A DNA stretch of 64,000 nt from Empedobacter brevis_A (GTDB lineage Bacteria > Bacteroidota > Bacteroidia > Flavobacteriales > Weeksellaceae). The stretch lies in assembly GCF_965118635.1 (NCBI RefSeq), contig NZ_CBCPHV010000004.1, positions 1 through 64,000 of the forward strand. Direction: 5' to 3'. The notes under the pieces were generated by a model, which worked only from the letters and a program-made list of their open reading frames with translations, was not told the DNA's origin and did not search any database. The position numbers and the translations under genes were made by a program. This document shows, piece by piece, positions 41,938 to 51,036 of this stretch (the first letter of the stretch is position 1; each line of letters begins with the position of its first letter).

Positions 41938-42477
41938 ATGGACAATTCATTTATAAAAGACCGTTTGGTTCAGAAGTTTCAAGAAAATATATACGGATAC
42001 GAAGAAAACTTTGGTGTATTAACGATTTATGCAAACAAAGATTTTAATCTAAAGATTCTACAATATTTATATGATGAAGAGCAATTAGCGTTTAAATTTT
42101 TAAAAGATTTAACAGCTATTCATTATCCTAATAATGTTGGAGAAGAATTAGTTGTAACCTATTTGGTTTATAATATGTACGAGAATGTTGAAGTTCGTTT
42201 GAAATTTCCTTTATCAATCGAAAAACCTTCAATTTTTACTGCAACAAAGTTATTCGAAACAGCAAACTGGTTAGAACGTGAAGCGTATGATTTCTTTGGA
42301 GTTGATTTCGTCGGACATCCAAATCTAATTCGTGTGATGAATGTTCCAGAAATGGATTATTTCCCTTTACGAAAAGAATTCCCGTTAGAGGATCAAACAC
42401 GTAAAGACAAAGACGATGATATGTTTGGACGAGGAGGAGATTTTAATTATGGAGGTTTTAATGTAAAAGTAAATTAA
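41938..42477 (+). CDS. nuoC: NADH-quinone oxidoreductase subunit C
   Basis: A 179-aa subunit of the connecting module. The signature NWLEREAYDFFGVDFVGHPN (near residues 115-134) and MDYFPLRKEFPLED are clear. It is separate from NuoD, unlike the fused NuoCD of E. coli. Confidence 0.95.
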   Translation: MDNSFIKDRLVQKFQENIYGYEENFGVLTIYANKDFNLKILQYLYDEEQLAFKFLKDLTAIHYPNNVGEELVVTYLVYNMYENVEVRLKFPLSIEKPSIFTATKLFETANWLEREAYDFFGVDFVGHPNLIRVMNVPEMDYFPLRKEFPLEDQTRKDKDDDMFGRGGDFNYGGFNVKVN

Positions 42478-42479
42478 CC

Positions 42480-43721
42480 ATGGGAAAAGAGAAAACTAAA
42501 AAATTAAAACATCTTGATCTTCCAGATGGTTCGTTAGAAAAAAGCACAATTACCTTAAATTTAGGACCAACACATCCTGCAACACATGGGGTATTTCAAA
42601 ATATTTTAGAGATTGATGGTGAAATCATCAAATCTGCTGTTCCTACAGTTGGGTATATACATCGTGCTTTTGAAAAAATTGCAGAACGCAAACCTTTGTA
42701 TCAAATCACACCTTTGACAGATCGCTTAAATTATTGTTCGGCTCCGTTAAATAACTTAGGTTGGCACATGACAGTAGAAAAATTTGTTGGAATTGAAGTT
42801 CCAAAAAGAGTTTCTTATTTGCGTGTCATCATCATGGAATTAGCACGTGTAGCAGATCATATCGTTTGTAATTCGATTATGGGTGTTGATACAGGAGCAT
42901 TTACAGGATTCCTTTATATGATGAAATACCGTGAGTTGATTTACGAAATTTACGAAGAAATTTGCGGATCTCGTTTAACGACAAATATTGGTCGTATTGG
43001 TGGTTTCGAACGTGATTTTTCTGAAACAGCTTGGGCTAAAATTCACCGTTTCGTAAAAGAGTTTCCAGATGTTTTAACAGAATTCGAAAACTTATTTTTA
43101 CGTAACAGAATCTTCATGGATCGTACACAAGGTGTAGGAGGAATTTCTGCTGAAAGAGCATTAAACTATGGTTTCACAGGGCCAAATTTACGCGCTGCAG
43201 GTGTAGATTATGATGTTCGTGTCGCAAAACCATATTCACGTTACGAAGAATTCGAATTCGATATTCCAGTTGGTACAACAGGAGATTGTTACGATAGATT
43301 TTTAGTTCGCGGTCAAGAAATGTGGCAAAGTTTAAGTATCATCAAGCAAGCAATTGCAAAAATTGATGCTTTAGAAGGAGAAGAAGCAACGCAATATCAT
43401 GCCGATGCTCCAGACTTCTATTTACCACTAAAAAAAGATGTTTACACAAAAATGGAAGCGTTAATCTATCACTTCAAAATTATTATGGGAGAGCTAGATA
43501 TGCCAAAAGGAGAAATTTATAATTCAATAGAAGCTGCAAATGGTGAATTGGGTTATTATTTCGTTTCAGATGGTGGACGTTCGCCATATCGTTTACATTT
43601 CCGTAGACCTTGTTTCATTTATTATCAAGCTTATCCAGAATTGATCGAAGGATCAATGATTTCAGATGCCATTATTACAATGAGTAGTTTGAATTTAATC
43701 GCTGGAGAATTAGATGCTTAA
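42480..43721 (+). CDS. nuoD: NADH-quinone oxidoreductase subunit D
   Basis: A 413-aa subunit forming the quinone site with NuoB. Seen are LNLGPTHPATHGVFQNIL (near residue 27), VGYIHRAFEKIAERKPLYQ, GLTPLTDRLNY-like ITPLTDRLNYCSAPLNNLG, and the C-terminal GELGYYFVSDGGRSPYRLHF. It starts 2 nt after nuoC. Confidence 0.97.
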   Translation: MGKEKTKKLKHLDLPDGSLEKSTITLNLGPTHPATHGVFQNILEIDGEIIKSAVPTVGYIHRAFEKIAERKPLYQITPLTDRLNYCSAPLNNLGWHMTVEKFVGIEVPKRVSYLRVIIMELARVADHIVCNSIMGVDTGAFTGFLYMMKYRELIYEIYEEICGSRLTTNIGRIGGFERDFSETAWAKIHRFVKEFPDVLTEFENLFLRNRIFMDRTQGVGGISAERALNYGFTGPNLRAAGVDYDVRVAKPYSRYEEFEFDIPVGTTGDCYDRFLVRGQEMWQSLSIIKQAIAKIDALEGEEATQYHADAPDFYLPLKKDVYTKMEALIYHFKIIMGELDMPKGEIYNSIEAANGELGYYFVSDGGRSPYRLHFRRPCFIYYQAYPELIEGSMISDAIITMSSLNLIAGELDA

Positions 43722-43736
43722 TAAAATTTATTAAAA

Positions 43737-44228
43737 ATGGCAATTCAATTTTCAGAAGAAACACAACAAAAAGTAGATAAAATCATTGCACGTTATCCAG
43801 AGGATAAAAAACAAAGTGCATTGATTCCTTTACTTCATGTGGCACAAGCTGAATTTGGTGGTTGGTTAGACACACCTCATTTAGATTATGTTGCAGAAGT
43901 ATTAAATATTTTACCAGTAGAAGTTTACGAAGTAGCTTCATTCTATTCAATGTTTAATCTAAATCCTGTAGGGAAATTTGTGTTAGAAGTTTGTCAAACA
44001 GGACCTTGTATGTTAAGAGGTTCAGACAAAATTATCGAGCATATCAAAACAAAATTAAATATTGAAGCTGGAGGAACTTCGGCAGATGGTTTATTTACTT
44101 TAAAACCAGCCGAATGTTTAGGAGCATGTGGCTATGCCCCAATGATGCAATTAGGAAAAACTTATCGAGAGCATTTAACGATCGAAAAAGTAGACGAATT
44201 AATCGAGGAATTGAAAAAATTAGCATAA
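43737..44228 (+). CDS. nuoE: NADH-quinone oxidoreductase subunit E
   Basis: A 163-aa thioredoxin-like subunit with the [2Fe-2S] cluster N1a. The ligands are in EVCQTGPCMLRG (near residue 88) and ECLGACGYAPMMQ (near 127). Its stop overlaps the nuoF start by one base (TAATG). Confidence 0.96.
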   Translation: MAIQFSEETQQKVDKIIARYPEDKKQSALIPLLHVAQAEFGGWLDTPHLDYVAEVLNILPVEVYEVASFYSMFNLNPVGKFVLEVCQTGPCMLRGSDKIIEHIKTKLNIEAGGTSADGLFTLKPAECLGACGYAPMMQLGKTYREHLTIEKVDELIEELKKLA

Positions 44229-45586
44229 TGGGACAAAAATTACTGTTAAAAAATATTGATGTTCCAGGCATTCGTCATTATCAAGCTTACCGCGAAAACG
44301 GAGGTTATGCAAATGCTGAAAAAGCATTGAAAATGACAACAGACGAAATCTTAGAAGAAGTAAAAACTTCTGGATTAAGAGGTCGTGGAGGAGCAGGATT
44401 TCCAACAGGAATGAAATGGAGCTTTTTGGCAAAACCAGAAGGAATTCCAAGACATTTAGTTGTTAATGCGGACGAATCTGAACCAGGAACATTCAAAGAT
44501 CGTTTCTTGATGGAATATATTCCTCATATATTAATAGAGGGAATCCTTATCTCATCTTATTGTTTAGGATCAAATACTTCATTTATCTATATACGTGGAG
44601 AATATGCTTGGGTTGCAGAAATTTTAGATGAAGCAATCGACGAAGCAAAAGCAGCAGGATGGTTAGGTAAAAACATTCAAGGAACAGGATTCGATTTAGA
44701 AATCTATGTTCAACGAGGAGGAGGAGCTTACATCTGTGGAGAAGAAACAGCTTTGTTAGAATCGTTAGAAGGTAAACGTGGAAACCCTCGTTTAAAACCG
44801 CCTTTTCCAGCTGTAAAAGGTTTATGGGGAAGACCAACCGTAGTGAACAATGTAGAAACAATTGCTGCAATCGTTCCAATTATTGAAATTGGAGGAGAAG
44901 CATATTCTAAAATTGGAGTTGGTCGTTCAACAGGAACAAAATTAATTTCAGCTTGTGGGAATATTAATAAACCAGGCGTTTATGAAATTGATATGACAAT
45001 TACAGTCGAAGAATTTATTTATTCAGATGAATATTGTGGAGGAATTGCAAATGGAAAACGTCTTAAAGCATGTATTCCAGGAGGAAGTTCTGTTCCAATT
45101 GTTCCTGCAAATTTATTATTGAAAACGGCTGAAGGTAAACCTCGATACATGAATTATGAAAGTTTATCGGAAGGAGGTTTCCAAACAGGAACTATGATGG
45201 GTTCAGGAGGATTTATTGTCCTAGATGAAGATCAAGATGTAGTTTATCATACCTATACATTGGCTCGTTTCTATCGACATGAATCTTGTGGACAATGTTC
45301 TCCTTGTCGTGAAGGAACTGGATGGATGGAAAAAATCTTGAAACGAATCGATGAAGGAAAAGGAAAAATGTCTGATATCGAATTGTTATGGGATGTTCAA
45401 CGAAAAATCGAAGGAAATACAATTTGTCCATTAGGAGATGCAGCGGCTTGGCCAGTTGCAGCAGCAATTCGTCATTTCCGTGATGAGTTCGAATGGCATA
45501 TTAATAATCCAGAAGAATGTTTGACGCGTAATTTTGGTTTAGCACATTACGCTGATCCTATCGAAATTAAAGAAACCGCAAATTAA
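44228..45586 (+). CDS. nuoF: NADH-quinone oxidoreductase subunit F
   Basis: ATG 44228 (MGQKLLLKNIDVPGIRHY) is chosen; the longer frame from 44114 merely overlaps nuoE. The 452-aa subunit binds NADH, FMN and cluster N3. Motifs: LRGRGGAGFPTGMKWSFL (near residue 50), ADESEPGTFKDRFLM, GAYICGEETALLESLEG, and the cluster CGQCSPCREGTGWM (near 355) with the fourth Cys in NTICPLGDAAAWP. Confidence 0.96.
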   Translation: MGQKLLLKNIDVPGIRHYQAYRENGGYANAEKALKMTTDEILEEVKTSGLRGRGGAGFPTGMKWSFLAKPEGIPRHLVVNADESEPGTFKDRFLMEYIPHILIEGILISSYCLGSNTSFIYIRGEYAWVAEILDEAIDEAKAAGWLGKNIQGTGFDLEIYVQRGGGAYICGEETALLESLEGKRGNPRLKPPFPAVKGLWGRPTVVNNVETIAAIVPIIEIGGEAYSKIGVGRSTGTKLISACGNINKPGVYEIDMTITVEEFIYSDEYCGGIANGKRLKACIPGGSSVPIVPANLLLKTAEGKPRYMNYESLSEGGFQTGTMMGSGGFIVLDEDQDVVYHTYTLARFYRHESCGQCSPCREGTGWMEKILKRIDEGKGKMSDIELLWDVQRKIEGNTICPLGDAAAWPVAAAIRHFRDEFEWHINNPEECLTRNFGLAHYADPIEIKETAN

Positions 45587-45593
45587 TACGAAG

Positions 45594-46676
45594 ATGGCAG
45601 AAGAAACACCATTATTTAAAGTTACCATCGACAACGAAACGATTGAAGTACCTGCGGGAACAACGATCCTTCAAGCCGCTCGTATGATTGGTAAAGAAGT
45701 AGCACCTCCAGCGATGTGTTACTACGGTAAATTAGAAAATACAGGAGGAAACTGTAGAACGTGTTTGGTAGAAGTATCAAAAGGTAGTGAAGCAGATCCT
45801 CGTCCAATGCCAAAATTAGTTCCGTCTTGCCGTACAACGGTAATGGATGGAATGGTTGTAGGCAATAAAACATCTGATCGTGTAGTTGAAGCGCGTAAAG
45901 GAATTGTTGAATTATTATTAATCAATCATCCTTTAGATTGTCCAGTTTGTGATCAGGCAGGAGAATGTAAATTACAAGATTTAAGTTACGAACACGGAGC
46001 AGAAGCAACGCGTTACGAATTTGATCGTCGTACATTCCCAAAAGAAGATTTAGGTCCAAACATTCAGTTGAACATGAACCGATGCATTTTATGTTATCGT
46101 TGTGTAAAAACAGCGGATCAAATAACAGGTTGTCGTGAACATGGCGTGATGAATCGTGGAGATCATGCTGAAATTTCAACACATATCAACAAAAGTTTAG
46201 ATAACGAATTCATCGGAAATATTATTGATGTTTGTCCAGTAGGAGCATTAACAGATAAAACATTTCGTTTCAAAAATCGTGTTTGGTTCTTAAAACCAGT
46301 TGATGCACATCGCGATTGTCCAACTTGTTCTGGTAAAGCGCAAGTTTGGTTCCGTGGAAACGAAGTTTTCCGTGTTACAGCACGTAAAGATGAATTTAAC
46401 GAAGTAAAAGATTGGATTTGTAATACATGTCGTTTTGATAAAAAAGATATCAACGATTGGACATTAGAAAAACCATCTGAAATTTCTAAAGCTTCTGTTG
46501 TTCGTCAAGGTCATTACTTTGAGAATAAAGTGGAGCCAAAAGAAACACTTCCAAAAGTTATCAAACGCGAACCAAAAATTTTATTAGATATTCATTCGGT
46601 TTCTCAAGTAAATGAACCAAATCGTGATTTATCTAAAATCGATGGACCAGCAACAAGTAAAGATTTTAAAGATTAA
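45594..46676 (+). CDS. nuoG: NADH-quinone oxidoreductase subunit G, short form
   Basis: A 360-aa protein. It has the N-terminal [2Fe-2S] domain (PAMCYYGKLENTGGNCRTCL), the His-Cys cluster region (HPLDCPVCDQAGECKLQDL), and one [4Fe-4S] cluster (NRCILCYRCVKTADQ, VCPVGALT). A truncated start of the fourth cluster/molybdopterin domain follows (CPTCSGKAQVWFRGNEVFRV, WICNTCRFDK). The large molybdopterin-oxidoreductase-like domain of the 800-900-aa NuoG of other bacteria is absent. The frame ends cleanly and nuoH follows after 24 nt, so I take it as a natural short form, which I believe is usual in flavobacteria. Confidence 0.93.
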   Translation: MAEETPLFKVTIDNETIEVPAGTTILQAARMIGKEVAPPAMCYYGKLENTGGNCRTCLVEVSKGSEADPRPMPKLVPSCRTTVMDGMVVGNKTSDRVVEARKGIVELLLINHPLDCPVCDQAGECKLQDLSYEHGAEATRYEFDRRTFPKEDLGPNIQLNMNRCILCYRCVKTADQITGCREHGVMNRGDHAEISTHINKSLDNEFIGNIIDVCPVGALTDKTFRFKNRVWFLKPVDAHRDCPTCSGKAQVWFRGNEVFRVTARKDEFNEVKDWICNTCRFDKKDINDWTLEKPSEISKASVVRQGHYFENKVEPKETLPKVIKREPKILLDIHSVSQVNEPNRDLSKIDGPATSKDFKD

Positions 46677-46700
46677 TCATTCGTAAATAAAATTAACAAA

Positions 46701-47750
46701 ATGACAGAAGAATTTATTGCTGATGCATTAGAAAAGTTAGCTTTAGTAGGCGTAATGATTGGTTTTGCATTAGTTGTTGCCATGTATTCTACTTGGGCTG
46801 AGCGTAAAGTTGCAGCATTTTTACAAGATCGTATAGGACCAAACCGCGCAGGTGTATTTGGTTTATTACAACCTCTTGCCGATGGTTTAAAATTATTCTC
46901 GAAAGAGGAAATTACACCAAAAGATTCGAATAAATTTCTATTCATCTTAGGTCCATCTTTGGCCATGATTGTAGCTTGTATGACAGGCGCAGTTATTCCT
47001 TGGTCGACAGCTTTCGAGATTGGAGATCGAGTAGTTGTCCCACAAATTGCAGATGTTAACATCGGATTTTTATACATTTTAGGTGTATTAAGTTTGGGTG
47101 TTTATGGAATTATGATTGGTGCTTGGGCGTCAAACAACAAATATTCATTAATGGGAGGTTTACGTGCAGCTTCTCAGATAATTTCGTACGAATTGCCAAT
47201 GGGAATCGTGTTAATCACAATTTTGATGATGACAGGTTCTTTAAAATTGAGCGATATTGTACATTATCAACAAGAGCATGCATGGTTTATCTTATTACAA
47301 CCATTAGGATTTATTATTTTCTTGGTATGTTCTTTTGCAGAAACAAATCGTACACCTTTCGATTTACCAGAAGCAGAGAACGAGTTGGTAGGAGGATATC
47401 ACTCTGAATATTCTTCTATGAAGATGGGATTCTTCTTATTCGCAGAATATATTAATATGTTTATCAGTTCTGTGGTAATTTCTACCTTATATTTTGGCGG
47501 ATACGATATTCCATTTGTAGATGATGCAACATTAGTAAACTCTATCGGAGTAAATGGAACGGCAATTCTTAATTTCCTTTCATTATTTGGAAAAGCTTGT
47601 TTCTTCATCTTCTTCTATATGTGGGTACGTTGGACAATTCCTCGTTTCAGATATGACCAATTAATGAATTTAGGTTGGAAAAAATTATTGCCTTTAGCAT
47701 TAATTAATATGTTAATTACAGGCTTAGTGATTTTATTATTAAATAAGTAG
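46701..47750 (+). CDS. nuoH: NADH-quinone oxidoreductase subunit H
   Basis: A 349-aa membrane subunit with eight or more helices at the quinone chamber. Signatures are AERKVAAFLQDRIGPNRAG (near residue 31), LADGLKLFSKEEITP and FAETNRTPFDLPEAENELVG (near 212). Confidence 0.97.
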   Translation: MTEEFIADALEKLALVGVMIGFALVVAMYSTWAERKVAAFLQDRIGPNRAGVFGLLQPLADGLKLFSKEEITPKDSNKFLFILGPSLAMIVACMTGAVIPWSTAFEIGDRVVVPQIADVNIGFLYILGVLSLGVYGIMIGAWASNNKYSLMGGLRAASQIISYELPMGIVLITILMMTGSLKLSDIVHYQQEHAWFILLQPLGFIIFLVCSFAETNRTPFDLPEAENELVGGYHSEYSSMKMGFFLFAEYINMFISSVVISTLYFGGYDIPFVDDATLVNSIGVNGTAILNFLSLFGKACFFIFFYMWVRWTIPRFRYDQLMNLGWKKLLPLALINMLITGLVILLLNK

Positions 47751-47772
47751 AATCATCAAAATCATTAAAAGT

Positions 47773-48273
47773 ATGAAACCAATTACAAATAGAGTAAAAC
47801 AAGTAGAACGTAAACCCCTTACTTTTTGGGAAAGTATCTATTTGATTTCTATCGCAAAAGGGTTGATGATTACATTGAAGCACTTCTTTTCGAAGAAAGC
47901 AACAATTAGTTATCCAGAAAAACAAAGACCATTTAGTCCGGTATTTAGAGGACTACATGTTTTGAATAGAGACGAAGAAGATCGTGAAAATTGTACAGCT
48001 TGTGGACTTTGTGCCTTGGCTTGTCCAGCAGAAGCAATCACAATGGAAGCAGCAGAAAGACTTCCAGGTGAAGAAAAACTTTATCGCGAAGAAAAATATG
48101 CAGCGAAATATGAAATTAATATGTTGCGTTGTATTTTCTGTGGATTCTGCGAAGAAGCTTGCCCAAAAGATGCTGTTTATTTATCGCAAACAGTTCCACC
48201 AGCAAGTTTCCAACGTAAGAATTTCATCTATTCGAAAGAAGATTTATTAATCCCGAAAAAAGCTGCAAATTAA
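47773..48273 (+). CDS. nuoI: NADH-quinone oxidoreductase subunit I
   Basis: A 166-aa subunit with two [4Fe-4S] clusters. CTACGLCALACPAEAI (near residue 75) and CIFCGFCEEACPKDAVYL (near 118) provide the eight cysteines. Its stop overlaps the nuoJ ATG by one base. Confidence 0.97.
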   Translation: MKPITNRVKQVERKPLTFWESIYLISIAKGLMITLKHFFSKKATISYPEKQRPFSPVFRGLHVLNRDEEDRENCTACGLCALACPAEAITMEAAERLPGEEKLYREEKYAAKYEINMLRCIFCGFCEEACPKDAVYLSQTVPPASFQRKNFIYSKEDLLIPKKAAN

Positions 48274-48791
48274 TGGAATTACCTCTAATTTTATTTTATG
48301 TGTTGTCGAGCTTAACGGTGTTAAGTGCGCTATTAATGGTGTTCAGTAAAAATCCTGTTCATTCCATCTTATATTTAATCGTAACCTTCTTCTGCATCAG
48401 TGGACATTATGTTTTGTTAAATGCACAATTTTTAGCAATTGTAAATGTAATTGTCTATGCCGGAGCAATTATGGTATTGTTCTTATTTGTGGTGATGTTA
48501 ATGAATCTGAATAGTGAAAAGAAATCCTTTGGTCGACCAGCAAAAGTATTAGCAGCGAGTTTAATTTCCTTGCTATTTGTTGCTTTAACAATTGGTATCT
48601 TCTCACAAAATCAAGCTGCTGCAAACACAGCTATAGAAATGGGAACAGGAGATTTAGGATTGATTCACAATTTAGGATCATTGTTATATTCAGAATATGT
48701 TTTACCATTTGAGTTGAGCAGTATTTTGTTTATTTCTGCAATGATTGGAGCAGTGATGTTATCGAAAAAAGACGAAGAATTATTGGATTAA
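48273..48791 (+). CDS. nuoJ: NADH-quinone oxidoreductase subunit J
   Basis: A 172-aa membrane subunit of five helices. NPVHSILYLIVTFFCISGHY and VIVYAGAIMVLFLFVVMLMN (the conserved pi-bulge helix) identify it. Confidence 0.94.
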   Translation: MELPLILFYVLSSLTVLSALLMVFSKNPVHSILYLIVTFFCISGHYVLLNAQFLAIVNVIVYAGAIMVLFLFVVMLMNLNSEKKSFGRPAKVLAASLISLLFVALTIGIFSQNQAAANTAIEMGTGDLGLIHNLGSLLYSEYVLPFELSSILFISAMIGAVMLSKKDEELLD

Positions 48792-48807
48792 ATATAAAAA
48801 GTAAAAG

Positions 48808-49134
48808 ATGTTACCAATCAGTTATTATATTACTTTATCATTAATCCTATTCGGGATAGGAATGGCAGGTGTTATGCTACGTCGCAATGCGATTGTCATT
48901 TTTATGTGTATAGAATTGATGTTAAATTCTGTGAATTTGTTGTTAGTAGCGTTCTCAAAAATGCACTATCATGCAAATCCAGCATTAGAAAAAGGAACAG
49001 ATGCACAACTTTTAGTATTCTTTATTATGGTTGTAGCTGCTGCTGAGGTTGCTGTAGGATTATCAGTGATAATCTTATTGTTCCGCAAAGTATACTCGGT
49101 AGATATTAATGTGTTAAATCGTTTAAAAGGTTAA
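48808..49134 (+). CDS. nuoK: NADH-quinone oxidoreductase subunit K
   Basis: A 108-aa three-helix subunit of the membrane arm. Conserved glutamates are in MCIELMLNSVNLLLVAF and VAAAEVAVGLSVIILLFRK. It ends 2 nt before nuoL. Confidence 0.96.
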   Translation: MLPISYYITLSLILFGIGMAGVMLRRNAIVIFMCIELMLNSVNLLLVAFSKMHYHANPALEKGTDAQLLVFFIMVVAAAEVAVGLSVIILLFRKVYSVDINVLNRLKG

Positions 49135-49136
49135 GA

Positions 49137-51029
49137 ATGGAGCAGTATATATGGTTAATTCCTTTGATTCCATTCATCGGATTTTTAATTAACGGTTTAG
49201 GACGAAATGTACTTTCTAAAAGCTTAGTTACTTTCATAGGAAGTGGAGCAGTTTTAGCAAGTTTCATTTTATCAATAATGGTTTTTATGACAGTTCCATC
49301 AGGAACAGATGCGCAACCATTAATTTTTAAAGCATTTGATATTATCAATATTCCAACTTTACAAGTTCCGTTTGCATTTCAGATTGATGCATTAACGAGT
49401 TTGTTCTTGTTAATTATTACAGGAGTTGGATTTCTAATTCACGTGTACAGTTCAGCTTACATGAGCGAAGACAAAGGATTTGCAAAATTCTTTTCTTACT
49501 TAAATCTATTCATCTTCTTTATGTTGATTCTTGTTATGGGAAACAACTTTGTAATGATGTTTATTGGATGGGAAGGAGTTGGATTATGTTCATTCTTATT
49601 AATTGGATTCTGGTTTACAAATCCAGAATATATCAAAGCAGCAAAGAAAGCTTTCATCATGAACCGTATTGGTGACGTTGGATTCTTATTAGCGATGTTT
49701 TGGATATTCAAGGAATTTGGAACATTAGAATATGTAAAAGTATTTCATCAATTAGCAATTGATCCTTCTGCATTTACAGGTTTTGTTTTAACAGGAATTA
49801 CATTATTGTTATTCTTAGCAGCAACAGGTAAATCGGCTCAATTACCATTGTTTACATGGTTACCAGATGCAATGGCAGGACCAACACCAGTTTCAGCGCT
49901 TATCCACGCAGCAACAATGGTAACGGCAGGTATTTTTATGATTACACGTTGCAACGAATTATTTTCGGCAGCGCCAATTACATTAGAAATAATTCAGTAC
50001 GTAGGAATTGCAACAGCATTTGTTACAGCAACTATTGCAATGCGCCAAAATGATATCAAAAAAGTATTGGCTTATTCTACTGTTTCTCAATTAGGATTAA
50101 TGTTCGCGGCAATTGGATCTGGAGCTTATATTGCAGCAGTTTTCCATGTAATTACGCACGCGTTCTTCAAAGCATTATTATTCTTAGGAGCTGGTTCTGT
50201 AATTCACGGAATGCACCACGAACAAGATATGCGCAAAATGGGAGGTTTGGGTAAATACATGAAAATTACACATATCACTTTCTTGATAGGATGTTTAGCT
50301 ATTGCTGGTATTCCAGGTTTATCAGGATTCTTCTCGAAAGACGAAATGTTATTAGGAATGTTTGTTTCTAATCCAATCGTATACGGAATAGGATTTATTG
50401 TTTCTGTGATGACAGCATTCTATATGTTCCGTTTATATGCAATGACTTTCTTAGGAGATTTAAGAGATAAAGATGCTCATCCTCACGAAAGTCCAGCAGC
50501 AATGACAATTCCATTAATTATTTTAGCAGTTCTTTCTATTATTGCAGGTTATATTGGAATTCCAGCATTGTTTATGCAAGACGGACATAAACTTCAAACT
50601 TTATTAAGTGGAGTTGTTTCTATCGGTGAAGATCATCATGTTTCTCATGCAACAGAATGGATGATGATGGGAGCTTTATTAATTTGTGTGCTTGGAGCAA
50701 TTTATTATGCAATTAAGAAATACACAAATCATGTAGATGAAGAAGCTACTGGAATTGCAAAATTCTTTGAAAACAAATGGTACATCGACGAATTATATGA
50801 CAATGCAATTGTAAAACCATTGTTCGAATTAGGAGATGTCTTGAAAAAATATGTAGAGAAAGCAGGAATTGCAGCTTTTGTTTCAGGAGTTGGAACTGTT
50901 TCTGGTCGTGCATCAAAAAATGTACGTCAACTACAAAACGGAAATGTAGGATTCTATATTATGCTAATGGTTGTAGGAATCGTAGCAGGTATAGCAATCT
51001 TTTTTATGGGGTATTTAATTTCAAAATAA
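49137..51029 (+). CDS. nuoL: NADH-quinone oxidoreductase subunit L
   Basis: A 630-aa antiporter-like subunit with the long lateral helix at its C terminus. The core includes FIGWEGVGLCSFLLIGFWF, LPDAMAGPTPVSALIHAATM (near residue 240), HVITHAFFKALLFLGAGSVI and IAGIPGLSGFFSKDEML. It pumps protons with NuoM and NuoN. Confidence 0.97.
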   Translation: MEQYIWLIPLIPFIGFLINGLGRNVLSKSLVTFIGSGAVLASFILSIMVFMTVPSGTDAQPLIFKAFDIINIPTLQVPFAFQIDALTSLFLLIITGVGFLIHVYSSAYMSEDKGFAKFFSYLNLFIFFMLILVMGNNFVMMFIGWEGVGLCSFLLIGFWFTNPEYIKAAKKAFIMNRIGDVGFLLAMFWIFKEFGTLEYVKVFHQLAIDPSAFTGFVLTGITLLLFLAATGKSAQLPLFTWLPDAMAGPTPVSALIHAATMVTAGIFMITRCNELFSAAPITLEIIQYVGIATAFVTATIAMRQNDIKKVLAYSTVSQLGLMFAAIGSGAYIAAVFHVITHAFFKALLFLGAGSVIHGMHHEQDMRKMGGLGKYMKITHITFLIGCLAIAGIPGLSGFFSKDEMLLGMFVSNPIVYGIGFIVSVMTAFYMFRLYAMTFLGDLRDKDAHPHESPAAMTIPLIILAVLSIIAGYIGIPALFMQDGHKLQTLLSGVVSIGEDHHVSHATEWMMMGALLICVLGAIYYAIKKYTNHVDEEATGIAKFFENKWYIDELYDNAIVKPLFELGDVLKKYVEKAGIAAFVSGVGTVSGRASKNVRQLQNGNVGFYIMLMVVGIVAGIAIFFMGYLISK

Positions 51030-51036
51030 GTTAGTA

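Noticed and set aside
44114..44227. N-terminal extension of nuoF
   Set aside because: It lies wholly within nuoE in another frame; ATG 44228 gives the normal NuoF start.
46673..47077. 134-aa antisense frame opposite nuoH
   Set aside because: The codons of conserved nuoH explain the open frame; no independent coding signal or spacing supports it.
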